DNA of 64,000 nucleotides from Tiliqua scincoides (taxonomy: Eukaryota; Chordata; Lepidosauria; Squamata; Scincidae). Position 1 is the stretch's first letter; every line of letters starts with the position of its first letter. A program made the translations under genes and the position numbers. Below, piece by piece: positions 44,037-57,400 of the stretch. Location: contig NC_089824.1 in NCBI RefSeq assembly GCF_035046505.1, forward strand, positions 220,418,596 to 220,482,595, in the 5' to 3' direction. The notes beneath the pieces were generated by a model. It saw only the letters and a list, made by a program, of their open reading frames with translations, did not search any database and was not told the origin of the DNA.

Positions 44037-44500
44037 GGGGGCCTCTCCAGGGCTTCATCTCACTGGTGGCTGCAGGCTTATAGATGATATAAGAAGCTGT
44101 CTCTACCAGAACCTGGCCCTTGGTCCATCAAGATGGACCTGAAATGACCTGGAGCTGAAATGAGACAGTTGCTGCCCAAGGCTGTGCCCAACATTCTTGA
44201 GCTGTGCAAGTTTCTAGATCTCTTGATTAAGGGAAACAAATTTTTAAAGGGAATGAATTGGCTAGTACTACTGTGAAGACCCTGTTGTTTCTCCAGACAA
44301 ACAGCATTTGACCCAACCCATCTATGCAAGCTGAAATGGTTCATCAGCAGTGATGCTTTTGAGCTTCAGGATTATGTTGTGAAGTGTACTTGAGGAGAAG
44401 TTTGAAGTGGAATCTCTTTTTGGATGGGATACTAATAATAATAGAGTCCCTCTATGGACAATGTTTTGCCCTGCTTCTGTCTGTAGAAGTGAGCGTGTAT

Positions 44501-46097
44501 GTATTGGCAACCTTCAGTCTCGAAAGACTATGGTATCGCGCTCTGAAAGGTGGTTCTGGCACAGCGTCTAGTGTGGCTGAAAAGGCCAATCCGGGAGTGA
44601 CAATCCCTTCCACACCAGGAGCAAGTGCAGTCTGTCCCTGGTCTGTCTCCCTGGCTATGGGCCTTCCTTCTTTGCCTCTTAGCCTCAGACTGTTGGCAAA
44701 GTGTCTCTTCAAACTGGGAAAGGCCATGCTGCACAGCCTGCCTCCAAGCGGGCCGCTCAGAGGCCAGGGTTTCCCACTTGTTGAGGTCCATCCCTAAGGC
44801 CTTCAGATCCCTCTTGCAGATGTCCTTGTATCGCAGCTGTGGTCTGCCTGTAGGGCGCTTTCCTTGCACGAGTTCTCCATAGAGGAGATCCTTTGGGATC
44901 CGGCCATCATCCATTCTCACGACATGACCGAGCCAACGCAGGCGTCTCTGTTTCAGCAGTGAATACATGCTAGGGATTCCAGCACGTTCCAGGACTGTGT
45001 TGTTTGGAACTTTGTCCTGCCAGGTGATGCCGAGGATGCGTCGGAGGCAGCGCATGTGGAAAGCGCTCAGTTTCCTCTCCTGTTGTGAGCGAAGAGTCCA
45101 TGACTCGCTGCAGTACAGAAGTGTACTCAGGACGCAAGCTCTGTAGACCTGGATCTTGGTATGTTCCGTCAGCTTCTTGTTGGACCAGACTCTCTTTGTG
45201 AGTCTGGAAAACGTGGTAGCTGCTTTACCGATGCGCTTGTTTAGCTCGGTATCGAGAGAATGAGTGTCGGAGATCGTTGAGCCAAGGTACACAAAGTCAT
45301 GGACAACCTCCAGTTCATGCTCAGAGATTGTAATGCAGGGAGGTGAGTCCACATCCTGAACCATGACCTGTGTTTTCTTCAGGCTGATTGTCAGTCCAAA
45401 ATCTTGGCAGGCCTTGCTAAAACGATCCATGAGCTGCTGGAGATCTTTGGCAGAGTGGGTAGTGACAGCTGCATCGTCGGCAAAGAGGAAGTCACGCAGA
45501 CATTTCAGCTGGACTTTGGATTTTGCTCTCAGTCTGGAGAGGTTGAAGAGCTTTCCGTCTGATCTGGTCTGGAGATAGATGCCTTCTGTTGCAGTTCCAA
45601 AGGCCTGCTTCAGCAGGACAGCGAAGAAAATCCCAAACAAGGTTGGTGCAAGAACACAGCCCTGCTTCACTCCGCTTCGGATGTCAAAAGGGTCTGATGT
45701 GGAGCCATCGAAGACAACAGTGCCCTTCATGTCCTTGTGGAAAGATCTGATGATGCTGAGGAGCCTGGGTGGACATCCAATCTTGGGGAGAATCTTGAAG
45801 AGGCCGTCTCTGCTGACCAGGTCGAAAGCCTTTGTGAGATCTATGAAGGCTATAAAGAGTGGCTGTCGTTGTTCCCTGCATTTCTCCTGCAGTTGTCTAA
45901 GGGAGAATACCATATCAGTGGTGGACCTGTTGGCTCGGAATCCACACTGCGATTCTGGATAGACGCTCTCTGCAAGTACCTGGAGCCTCTTTAGTACAAC
46001 TCGGGCAAACAGCTTTCCTACAACGCTAAGGAGAGAGATGCCGCGGTAGTTGTTGCAGTCACCCCTGTCACCTTTGTTCTTGTACAGCGTGATGATG
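44501..46097 (-). mobile_element. Young 5'-truncated LINE with 531-codon frame
   Basis: It is flanked by a perfect 15-bp duplication GAAGTGAGCGTGTAT (44486-44500 and 46098-46112). The frame holds KNKGDRGDCNNYRGISLLSV, FIDLTKAFDLVSRDGLFKIL, SGVKQGCVLAPTLFGIFF, FADDAAV, the thumb, and the C-terminal Cys-His motif. It is open from the truncation point to the stop. The endonuclease half is missing. The clean duplication and open frame argue for a recent insertion. Confidence 0.92.
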
Positions 46098-46189
46098 GAA
46101 GTGAGCGTGTATAGTTGTAACAAAATGATGAATTTTGAATAATGGGCCCTTCTGAATAATGGGCCTGGAAAAATTTATTTTTTTCTGCT

Positions 46190-47013
46190 ATAATTGAGTG
46201 TTGGGAAAGTTAGGACAGACAAAAGAAAATATTTCTTTACCTAGCATGTAATTAGTCTGTTGAACTCCTTCCCACAGGAAACGGTGATAGCATCTCGCCT
46301 ACATGCCTTTAAGAAGAGATTTGACAAATTTCTGGAGAAGTCCACCATGGTTTACAAGTCACAATAGGTATGTGCAAGCTCCTGATTTTAGAAGTAGGTA
46401 TCTCAGAATGCCAGATGCAAGGGAGGGCACTAGGAAGCAGGTTGTGTCTTGCTGTCTTGTGTGCTCCCCAAAGCATTTGGTGGGCTGCTGTGAGATACAG
46501 GTGTTGCCTTTGACTTGCCTAAAGGCAGTGAGGTTTGTTACCCGGAGTGCTACATCCCAATTTAACACTCTGAGGGAATGTCTAGCAGAAAACATCTTGT
46601 TTATTGCTGGTACCAAAGCAAGGAGGCCAGTTGCCTCAGCTCATGCGCAAGTGTAGCTAGATGCAGCTAGTTTTTTTATACTCATTTCAAACATAGACAA
46701 GCATAGACAAAGGGTCCAGTAAAATTCCATCCCTGCCACACTCAAGCACCCCCTTTACCCTCCTATTAGTTGTTGCTTTGGCAAGGTAACACAGACCAGC
46801 TCTGTCTGGTCTTCAAGGACTGGGGCTCTAGACAGCCAGGCACTGGGTCAGGGGTGGCTCACAGCTTCTTGCTATCATTTTAGAACCAGAGTAAGAACTG
46901 ATGTTAAAATGGAATTACTTTGATTAGAGTTTAGTGAGAGCTCTTGGCTCATGGCATCATAGGAAGCTGGACTAGATGGGCCTTTGGCCTGATCCAGCAG
47001 GGCTGTTCTTAAG
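46190..47013 (+). mobile_element. CR1 LINE 3' end, split
   Basis: 46190-46500 codes the end of CR1 ORF2 and the start of the tail. The tail resumes at about 46950 (GAAGCTGGACTAGATGGGCC, TGATCCAGCAGGGCTGTTCT). The 450 bp between them are unassigned. Confidence 0.7.
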
Positions 47014-49218
47014 ATCAGTACCATCCACTCTGACTGGCAGTGGCTCTCAAGGATTTCAGGCTCTGGGTTCTTTCCCAGCTGTACCTGAGAACATTGCTAG
47101 GAACTGAACCTGGGACCTTTCTAAATGCAAAGCAGTAGCTGCCCTTCCAGCTGAACTACTGCTGCTCTTGCCTTTGACAGAATGTTCTTCCATACAAAAG
47201 AATTCCCAGCACAGTGTGTCAGGGAGATTGGAGGTTATCTCTTTGCAGGGTGCTCATCTGGATACAGAGGAAACACTCAAGCATTTTCCCTCCCATGTCC
47301 AGCCTGAACTGATTCTGCCTAGACAGAGATTCTGGGAGAGTCTTCCAGGAGAAGACTGGAAGTGCCATTACGAGGCACTTAGGAAGCTAAACACAGAATC
47401 TAAAATCAAACACACATCTCTCACAGTCAGAATGACTCTAAGGGTTTCATTATAGTTCCCACACCACATGGATATAATCTGTAACTGCCTTTGAAATACG
47501 CACAAGCTGTGTTGCTAACCCAGGAGCGTAAAATAAAACACTGACGAAGCAAGATTGTTTATATTGGTCATGGAAAAAAACCTGAAAAAAGAGGTAGTTG
47601 ACCTGAAAAGAAAATGTCAAATGAGTTTCAAAAATCACCCAGCTCGTCTCAATGAAAACACGAAACTGAGAGCACTCACGGCAAGGGATTTTTTTTACAA
47701 AACCATCAGTCCTGAGGCCGCCAACTGTCTCAACACTCATTCTCTGATTCCTGAGCTGCCCACTTTGTTTAACAAAAGGACGTTTCAAAGACCGAGACAT
47801 TTTTGCAGCATGGGTGTCCATCTCCCTCTGCACCACTGATGGTTTTTCAGTGGGCAAAAGGGGCCCTTTCCAGGTGGTGACCCCCTTGGATTGAGGGGGA
47901 AAGCAACTGCCCCTTTTCACCCCAGCAGTCTCTCTGTCCCAGTAGCTGTTTGCTGGTATCTCCTATGGTCCTTTTGGGACAGGGGACCACTTATTTATTT
48001 AGCAATGTAAACTGCCTTGTGAATTTATATGCTTCCACTTATATATCGAAATAAATGCTGTCACATGTATACCATCAGTTGCTGGACACACACCCAGGCA
48101 AGATGGAAGTGCCATTAAGTCTGTGTTTGGCCTGTCTTGGACAGAATTTGCACTTCCCCTGAAAGAGGCTCCTCTTGGAAGCCCAAGGAATGTTGGTGAC
48201 AAGGAGTGCTTTTTATCATCTATGGCTGATACCAACTGTGGGAGTGATCTTGCTACAATTACCTATGCTCTGAGACGACTTTTAACCCATTTCTGCCCAG
48301 CTCACAGGTGTACACATTTGGTCCCTGTTGCTTATATGCAACATTGGGAGAAATGGCTTAAGATGGACTACTGATCAACCCGTCCAACCATACCAATGCT
48401 AAAAATATTATTTGCCAGAGGCCCATTCCTCATTAAAAAAAATGACAGGCATGAAAAAATTATATCAGATTCTTGCTACTCAGTTGGGACAAACAAAAAC
48501 TGAAGATGGAACATAGGCCCCAATCCAAGGGCCTATGCCCGCAAAACATGCATTCCAATGCTATAAAGTGCTTTGCAACAGAACAAGTGTCAGGAGGTCT
48601 GCCGAAGCAGGTAAGTCCAACAAAGGGGCAGGAGAAGGGCAGAATGGCGCTGGGGGTGGGCAGGATTGGTGGTGCTGTCACATGCTGGATCCAAACCCCC
48701 TTTTTGGGTCTGATCCACCTGCACAGATCAACACGAACTTGCACAGCGATATCGCTGGAGCTTATCCTGAGGCGAGAATGTCCCCTTACCTCAAGGAGAC
48801 CTCCAGCAGCCAAAAATCCCCCATGGGATGTAGCATAGCCCATGCCAGCACTGCTGCATTTAGGTTGGATTGGGCTGCAATTCTTATAGCCTGCATATAA
48901 ACAGCTTCAGTTGCTTCCTGATCAGCATTCCTACGATTGCAGTTTCAGTGTTTGGGATGCTGGTGACATGGGCAAAAACTTACAACAGTCACTAGCAATG
49001 CAAACCCTTGTTTTATTTAAACAGTTTTATTCACACTGTGTGCTATGCACTCATGCAAATGGACACAATTTCTCAATTCAGCAAAAACCTCTTAGAATAT
49101 GAAAATACAAAAACATTTTCCAATACTCCCACTTTTATAAACTTAAAATGTATTCAAGTTTGACAGAACACTATTGATTGCTTCCTTCACAGGCACCCTT
49201 TTGGAAACTGAAGCATCA
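47014..49218. other. Unassigned stretch before the LINE insertion
   Basis: It holds a decayed palindromic MITE of the CCCAATCC type (about 48511-48885) and otherwise no recognised repeat or coding exon. Confidence 0.5.
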
Positions 49219-49735
49219 AAAAATGCAGGTGATTCAAGATGGCCACCTGGTAGGATCCCTGCTACTATGCTCCTGCTTTATGCCCTGATATTTCTCTTTA
49301 GTTGGATCCTTTGACTCTTTTTCCTCCTCTGGATGCTTCCTAAGTCCTGGTAGAGCAAAGCAACACTACCAGTTGTTTCCAGTCTGCACCCTTGTCTTTG
49401 GATTACAGTGGATTCTAAAAAGCTGCTCCGATGGGGAAGAGGAGAAGGCATAAACACTCCCCTGGACAGGGCAACTCTCCTATCAAGTCAGCCAAGCAGC
49501 TACGCCTGGAGGATCTCCCAGCATGGTCAGACACAGTAGGTGAGCTCTGAATCTCGCTTCTCCCAACAGATATGAAGCTCTTCATGTTTCCAAATCAGAG
49601 GCAGAGAGGAATTACCAGTCTCCCTTCAGTCATACTGGCACGGCGTCAGCCTGCCCTCCCTCACCCACCCTTTCAGCTCCCTCTCCACAGGACAAGCAGT
49701 CATTATCTCAGCAGAACGGTCCCAGTAACTGCTTC

Positions 49736-51285
49736 TTGACCTTGTTGGGCGATTACAATATTAACATTGGAAACACGCTTCTTTTTGTATGTAAACAGCT
49801 TAATACTATTCATGCCCAGCTGGACTCACTTCACAAGGCTGTTCAACCACCTTTACCTTCCCTCTCTGCTCAAGCTCTGGGTTTGAACTTTAACAAGCCA
49901 CGGGAAGCTGAACAGCTGGGGCTGCGTGAGAATCTGGATTGCGGAGAAGCTGCTTACTGTTTGTTGAAAATTCAGATACTGCTGGAATTCCAAGACTCTC
50001 CCATTCATAAGGGGCGCTGGGCCAATAAACTGAGGGCAAAAGACTCTCTATGCAGATTATTACACCTTGATCCATCTCAGGCTGACTGTGTTGATCTGCA
50101 GGAAATCATAAAACTCCCTTGGATTCCTCAGTCTCCAAATTGGACCCGGCTTCTTTTGAAGTTTGGCACCTCTCGGATCCCAGGCCAGCTGCATGGGAAG
50201 AGTTTGTTTCTTCGGTCCTTTGGCATTTTCTTGCAGAGGGTGTTTGCCGACATGATTATTAAACCTCTGCTCCCAAAAATGCAGCCTCCCCCTCCTCTCC
50301 TTCCATCCAGCCTTGCGCAGGCTGGCTCTGTGCCCAGTCACTGGAGGAGAGATAATCGCACCCAGAGCGTGGGAGTTGCCAATTGCTTTTCTCCTGATTC
50401 AAGCCCCTTGGTGCTGCCGAGTGCTAATGAGTTAAAGACTGCCACTGAATCTTTGGGAAATGCTTTGCTTCACTTGAAATCTTCATCTACTAATAGCGAA
50501 TGGCAAGTCCAGCCTTCTGGCGCTGGCACCGAACCTCAAGCACCAGATCAGGCACATTTTTCGTTGATATCTGAGATGGTGGGAGCTCAGTCACCCTCCG
50601 TCTGCATACCCCTCCCCTAACTGGAGCAGCTGAGCCTATGGATAGCTCTCCTTCTGAAGCCTTTAAGCCTGTGCTGATGAATGAATCGGCCAGTGAGGTG
50701 GACTATCTCAATGGAGTGGGTTTGCTGTGCCATTCAACTAACTCGGAGGAGGTCTTGCATCATGTTGTGGCTATCCAACAATTGCCTAGGGACTCAGCCC
50801 AGGTCTTGTCATCTTCCCCCAGTTCATCACAGCCTAATATGAACCTCTTATCTAAAGCCCTGGATGGGGTACCATCAGGGGCAACGTCTGCTGTTCCCTG
50901 CGATGAGGAATTGGAATCAGCTCTTGAGTCCTGTAAAGCTTTGGCAGAGATTCCTGGCTCCCACCTACCCTCCAGGTTCTTTGGGGGCATAGAAGTGAAT
51001 GGCCAAAATTCAGGTTCAGCTAACTCAATTACTACTGACCTCCCAATGCATTTACCTACTGATGACCATTCACTCATTCCAAGGGCGCTCTCAGCCCCCA
51101 AAGGCCCCTTGTCAACGGAACAAGGCCCTAGGGCAGATCCTCCTGCACTGGTGGCTAAAGATTTGATAATGGAATTACAGCTGGAGGGGGATGACATTGT
51201 GGAGGGTGCCATCAGCGCCTTTAAGGAACTCACAAGACCAGAACAATTAAATATCATCAGATCCCTGGACAGGGTTAAAGCATAA
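49736..51285 (+). CDS. LINE ORF1 region, two abutting frames
   Basis: The first frame is 294 codons (49736-50620) and the second is 215 codons (50638-51285). The first has MTLLGDYNINIGNTLLFVCK, LRAKDSLCRLLHLDPS and SLFLRSFGIFLQRVFAD. The second is Ser/Pro/Glu-rich and ends FKELTRPEQLNIIRSLDRVK. Such proteins coat the LINE RNA. No zinc knuckle or RRM is obvious. The break between the frames could be decay or the true end of ORF1. Confidence 0.55.
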
Positions 51286-51507
51286 CTTCTCAATTATAAT
51301 ACGGAAACTTTGACCTATGAAATACATCTTCTGACCCTTCCAGTGCCAACATCTGCTCTTCACTCTGCTTCAGAAGTAGCCACTGAGGCAATTCCCGTCC
51401 CTTTTTCCGGGGATTTTACACCATCTCCTGTGACTAACTTAGCCCTGAGTAGCTGCATGTCTCATCATCCTTCTGGTGCTGAGTGTCCATCAGGAAGCAA
51501 AGATTGA

Positions 51508-53529
51508 CTAATTAATGCTTCTCCAGCCCCTGCTACTTCTTCCCAACTAAGAATTCTTTCCTGGAACATTGCAGGGTGGAAGAATAAGAAAAATGACAGC
51601 AGTTTCTTAAGCTATCTCAGAACGTTTGATATTATTCTGTTGCAGGAGACATGGGTTGTGGACCATCTGTACATCCCTGGCTACAAGGCTTTTGCAGTAC
51701 CTGCAACTAAACCCACCTCTAATGGTCATCCTTCGGTGGGTTTAGCCAGACTTGTACTGAAGCGGTTTAAGTCATGCCCTTTAGACATCCTTCCAGGTTG
51801 TTGTAAGATACAGGCACTGAGGGTGTCTTTTGCAGACATTGACTTAATCTGCGTCAACACCTATATTCCTCCTTTGCTTAGTAGCTTACAAAGGACCCAG
51901 CTCTGGAATGATCTATTGACTTGTATGAATGAGCTTAAAAGGGCCCACCCCCATGCTGAAATTCTTTTGCTGGGCGATTTAAATTCGAGGGTAGGGAACT
52001 CAGCGGAAATCTTCCGCAGAGCCTGGGATGTGGATGATGACAGCTCCCTCCCCCCCTTTTGTGCACTAAGCAGGTGGTCCAAAGATGCACACTATAATGC
52101 CAACGGTATGGCCCTTGCTAAGTTTTCCATTACCACTAACATGATTTGGCTTAATGGTCTAAAAGAATTCCCCAATGCTGATGAATTTACTTTTGTATCC
52201 TCTCGTGGCGCCAGCGTTGTGGATTACATTTTGGTATCCACTAAAATGAAGCACCATGTGAAGGTTTTTACCATTGGGGATGTAACCTATAGTGACCATT
52301 TACCTTTAATCTTGGTCCTTGACCTCCATTCTGGGAGTGTTCCATCACAAGCTGAGGTAGAGCCAAATCTAGAGTGTAGGTATAAAATTGTGGCTAATTG
52401 TCTGCTCAGTCGTGCCACAGAGTATTTTTTGACCAACAAATTGCAGATCAATTATGCTAAATCTAAGATAATGATATTTGCTAACAGATGGAAAGCTTTT
52501 AAGTGGTCTTGTAATGGCAACAAAATGGAACAGGTTAAGCATTTCAAGTACCTGGGTATCAACTTCCATTACAGACTCACTTGGGCTTTTCATCGCAAGG
52601 CAGTGCAGAACGCATCCAAACTAGCTTCCTCAGCCATTTCCCGTTTCTTTTTCACCTGCGGAAATGGTTATGTTCCGGCTGCTCTGGAGGCGTTTAAGGG
52701 AAAGGTTCTTTCCCAGGTTCTTTATGGTTCTCCTGTCTGGTATAAGGTTATTAACCAACCACTAGAACGCGTCCAAGCCTCCTTTTTACGGAAGATTTTG
52801 GGCTTACCCAGGTGCGTTCCCTACTCGGTCCTGTGTCTCGAGGTGGGGTTAATTCGACTAAGGACTACTGTATGGTTAAGAATTTTGAAATTTTGGTTTA
52901 GGATTTTATTTAAGCCCACCTCTTCTGATCTAATGCAACAATTATTATCGGATCCAGTCCTGCCTATTGAGATCACTGATCTTCTAACTAAAATTAAGTC
53001 AATAGGGCTGGACACTGAAGAGTTAGGTATGATTGGTTGTGATGCAGCTTACAGAATTGTCAAAGGAAGAATTCTAGATATTGAACAACAGGAGCTGTTT
53101 AGTGCCGCCAGAACCACATGTTCTCCACTCCATCTTCATATTCCAGTCAGTTTTGGGAAACCGGCCTCCTTCTTTTACCACCTGGTGTGCCCACAGGCCC
53201 GGAGAGCTTTCATACTGGCAAGGTGTAACGCTCTTCCATCAGCCTTGTTAACGGGCAGGTTCAGCGGTATCCCCTACTTAGAGAGGAAATGCAAGTGTGG
53301 TAGGGATTGCGTTGAGACTTTAATGCATACCTTTTTTTATTGCCCGCTACATGTTGTGTCACGCAAGAAATTTCTAGGTCCATTGCTAGCTAGGATGCAG
53401 GGCCGGGAGGATTCAACCATGCTTCAGTCTCTCCTTTCCACTCCTGATCCTGAGACTCTGGATAATGTTGCTTCCTTTTTATCTGGGGTAATAGCCAGGC
53501 AGAGCCCTGGGACTCTGGGCAGTGACTGA
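51508..53529 (+). pseudogene. LINE ORF2: endonuclease fused to C-terminus, RT core deleted
   Basis: The frame is open from just after a stop at 51505-51507. The endonuclease starts RILSWNIAGWKNK, with LLQETW (catalytic Glu), LLGDLNSRVG and DYILVS, then the SDHLPL box near residue 230 of the product counted from Met 51640. Right after LDLHSGSVPSQAEVEPN the frame jumps to the thumb region (NKLQINYAKSKIMIFANR, KYLGINFHYRLTW). The palm motifs with the catalytic Asp pair are absent. The C-terminus has CKCGRDCVETLMHTFFYC, a Cys-His motif. The fusion is in frame, 629 codons from Met 51640. Confidence 0.85.
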
Positions 53530-53625
53530 TGTTTTTGCTTATGTTGTGTTGTCTTTGTACATTCCTGTCTTGTTCTGTTCTTTCTCTGTATTTTATGCCA
53601 ATAAAGGTCTTACTGAACTGAACTG

Positions 53626-54406
53626 AAAAATGCAGGTGCAGAACAGAATCTCTGCTCTTTATTGGTGGGGAAATGCTCAGAAAAAAATTGGGAACTCAAG
53701 AGAAAAAGTATTGGCTTTATGACTAAATTAACCTAAGCACTACAGGTCCAGCCAAATTAGCAAATTGCAAACAGCAAATACTCTTAATGAGCAAGTAAAT
53801 AAATTTACACTGAAATATATCTACTTGCTCAGTTGCCCCCGTTTTCTATTAAGAAGTTGGCACACAGTCCCACAGTTTCATTCCAAGAGTGATTTTTTTC
53901 AGTTTACAGACAATTGCATATGTTCTCAAAAGAAATTAGAAAGCCCCAAGGAAGACAAAGAGCAGCTCTTTATGGATGCTTTTAATGTGTTTCAGGCAGT
54001 CCCACAAACACTCTTATGCTGGGCGGTAAAGATGGTTCATCCAGGGCAACTTTCAATGAGTGCCATGGTTCATAAATCCATGTCCATGACATGCCAGGAT
54101 AACAGGCATCTACAGTGCTCAAGCCCACTGGAAAGATCACCACATGTAAAATGATGCAATTTTAACTCTTTTGTCAAAGAGTCATCCTAAACGGATTGTA
54201 AACTACCAAGGTGTTCAAATGTAAAAAAAGTCTGGGCAATTGTAATCCTGAAAATACTCATTTCTCTCATTATTGGCCATGAGTCCAAGTTCTCTTATGA
54301 TGGAAGAATGACACAGGAAGAGAGAACAGAACAACTGTGAATTTGGGTTCCTTTCTTTGTGCATGTTCAGAGAGTCCTGAACCACTGTAGTCACTGCATG
54401 TCTCTC
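53626..54406 (-). other. RTEL1: Probable 3' UTR of RTEL1
   Basis: It lies between the RTEL1 stop and the LINE at 49232-53625. Candidate polyadenylation signals in gene orientation are ATTAAA at 53986-53981 and AATAAA at 53663-53658. A 129-codon plus-strand frame here is probably antisense to it and shows no domain. Confidence 0.5.
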
Positions 54407-54487
54407 TCACTGGGGATCTGGCCAATAGGACAGGGCTAAATGTCTTCTCTTGGTATCAGCTTGGCATTCTGGGCACTTCTTGGCAAT
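54407..54487 (-). CDS. RTEL1: RTEL1 terminal exon (RING end and stop)
   Basis: The acceptor is CCCCCACTCCCAG before ATTGCC, phase 0. It codes IAKKCPECQADTKRRHLALS, then YWPDPQ and TGA. CPEC supplies the last two RING cysteines. Human has CPACHTASRKQSVMQVFWPE and PQ in the same place. Confidence 0.95.
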   Translation of the reverse strand: MAKKCPECQADTKRRHLALSYWPDPQ

Positions 54488-57400
54488 CTGGGAGTGGGGG
54501 CGAGAGAAACAGAACACAATAAAAAAAGCTGCAAACTGCCTGACGACCCTTTTTCACACTAGCACTTCTGCAAGGAGCAGCTCTTATACTGAGGTGTTTC
54601 CATAAACACATTAGATCTGTGTCATCCCTCCAACAGCCCTTATTACTTAAAAGACAAAAGCAGTATTAAGTTGTAAGAAAGCTGTTTGCCCGAGTAGCAC
54701 TATTAAGTTCCTAGTGACCAAATAATGACATACAATGCACATAACTGCTTGTGTTGCATAATTTATTCTCCTACCAGGATTGGGACGTGGAGTGGCACGA
54801 GACTTTGGGAAGAAAAGACAGAGCTCTATGCAGAGCTTAGAAATAAATGGGGTGCAAGGGAAGAGGCTACCAAATAGTTATCCTGAGGCAAAGACAAAGA
54901 GCTGTGCAGCTTCTTGACTCTTGAAAGCCTATTCAGTCACATGCTTTGTCTGCCAAGATTTCACCAGATGCTGCCCATCTGATTTCAAGCTTTGGCCTAA
55001 AATTATTAGAGCTAAGAATCCATGCTCTTTAAAAGCCAAGAAACCCTAGGAACAGATTACCAGAAGAAACTTACTAGAAAGATTGACTTCAAGAGGGAGG
55101 AAATGCAAGGCTTGAATCGGAACAAGGCCAGAAAAATAAGGAAGCTTGGCTAATTAAAAAAAACTTCTAAGTTAAGATAACTTGATTTCTAGGTTCCAGT
55201 TTCCTTTGTGCAATTCTAATCAACGAAAGGAAAAAGAAAAATTCTCTGAAGGTTCTGCAGAGGTGAACTTCTGGAGTTCTGAGTAAGGACTGTTGACCTC
55301 TCACCAGTGATGTCTTAATCACACATCCCTTCACATGAGGGTACACACTATTTGCTTCCTGTCGTCCTTGCTGCATGACATGCAGATTTTGCTTGCCAGC
55401 AGTTCTGTTCGTCTGTGTCATATGGGTTTTCCTTGGAAGGCCACATGTACTTAAATACCTTCTTTTGATACCTTCTTCATTAGAAAACATCACTCATGCA
55501 CTGATTACCAACCAGCAGATGTTCTTGTTATGCTTTTTCCTACAACTGGACACTTTCTGTGTAGAAGGAACATGAGGCAGCAAAATGTATTTCTGTTACT
55601 GCCAGATCTGAAGGGCAGTCAGTTCTTAGGCTGAAGCAGGACAGGGAGAGGAGGGCAGAACTGGCAGGGAAAGAGGAGGAACACAGTAGGGCAATTCAAT
55701 TGAAACAGTAAAGAACAAAGTTGGGAAGGAAGCAGTGAACCAAGGCTGTGTACTGTGTGGGTAGGCAAACATGGAAGCAAACAGATAGCTGAGCAGCACT
55801 TAGATCTCACCAGAGACCAATTGCTTCAATGAAAAAGCAGGAGGTTACGATGCATGATGTGGTGCCACCTGTTCACCTGGGGCATCTGAGAGCCTGCTGA
55901 GTCAATTGAGCAGGAATATTTACATGAACATTAGACAGAACGGGCAAGTTCATGGAGGATGAGTCTATCAGCTAGTAGTCATAACAACTTAACAGAGGCT
56001 GCATGTACAGCAGTAGAATATCTCCAAATGCCAGCTGCTCAGAGCTAACTCTAAGGCATGATCAACATCTTCAAGTTCTGCTTGAGAGATTCCCAAGAAC
56101 AGCTAGCCACAGACCACTAAGCTAGATGGATCTTGGTCTGATCCAGCAAGGCAATTCTTACACTCTCATACTTCCACTGAATCTCTAGTTATCCTTTCTG
56201 GTTAGCTAGTTTGTTAGTCCACAAATGACACAAAACTGGTCAGCTGCCTCAGGGAACTAAGAAAAGACCTGAAGTCTAGTTAACAGGATGCTCCTGTTCA
56301 AAACAAAGTTTACACCGCAAGCATGTCTGGCTTAAGGGGAGTGTATTTCAACACTGGCAGGACAAAGTTCCAAACAACACAGTCCTGGAACGTGCTGGAA
56401 TCCCTAGCATGTATGCACTACTGAAACAGAGACGCCTGCGTTGGCTCGGTCATGTCGTGAGAATGGATGATGGCCGGATCCCAAAGGATCTCCTCTATGG
56501 AGAACTCGTGCAAGGAAAGCGCCCTACAGGTAGACCGCAGCTGCGATACAAGGACATCTGCAAGAGGGATCTGAAGGCCTTAGGAGTGGACCTCAACAAG
56601 TGGGAAACCCTGGCCTCTGAGCGGCCCGCTTGGAGGCAGGCTGTGCAGCATGGCCTTTCCCAGTTTGAAGAGACACTTTGCCAACAGTCTGAGGCTAAGA
56701 GGCAAAGAAGGAAGGCCCATAGCCAGGGAGACAGACCAGGGACAGGCTGCACTTGCTCCCGGTGTGGAAGGGATTGTCACTCCCGGATTGGCCTTTTCAG
56801 CCACACTAGACGCTGTGCCAGAACCACCTTTCAGAGCGCGATACCAGAGTCTTTCGAGACTGAAGGTTGCCAACTAGCTAGTTTCAATACTGACTGTTGT
56901 ATTTAGTAAATGACAGCAATTTGTTTCAAATGGACTGCAAATCCTGGTTGTTTTAAGAATTGTTGCACCCCTTCTCTAAGATTTAAGGTAATTCCTTCTC
57001 TGGTAAATCCATCTGTCATCACAATCTACCACCTCCTGCTCTGCAGAAGTAGAGAAGAATTCAACATTGAATTCAGAACATTGGTTGCAAGTTCTGATTG
57101 TTAGTCATTTTACTCTTGAAATGTGAGAGTTTTTAACAGTTCAAGTATTGGAAGGTTGCAATGAGAGACAGTCTGAGCAGACTTTCTGAAAGCACAACAC
57201 TAGCCGGCATTATCTACTTCTACAGTTAATTCTGAAGTTGATCTGGGCAATCATCCCCACCCCACAAAATTTTTGGTTTTGGAGAAATAAACATTTTCAG
57301 AAGACTCTTTAAACAAAATATTCTGAAATACTTTGCAACCCTCTACCTGCTTACTCAGAAGTGAGTTCCACTATGTCCAACAGGGTTTATTCCCTAAGGC

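Larger units (their letters stand above)
49232..53625 (+). mobile_element. LINE insertion with internal RT deletion
   Basis: It is flanked by AAAAATGCAGGTG at 49219-49231 and 53626-53638, a perfect 13-bp duplication. It runs from ATTCAAGATGGCCACCTGG to a 3' UTR ending CAATAAAGGTCTTACTGAAC and TGAACTG. An ORF1 region (49736-51285, one stop between its two frames) precedes ORF2 (51508-53529). The start seems complete, since no truncation is seen and ORF1 is preceded by about 500 bp of leader. Clade: APE-type endonuclease LINE of the jockey/L2-like assemblage, not resolved further. Confidence 0.88.

Noticed and set aside
53765-54154. 129-codon plus frame
   Set aside because: It lies antisense to the probable RTEL1 3' UTR and has no domain.
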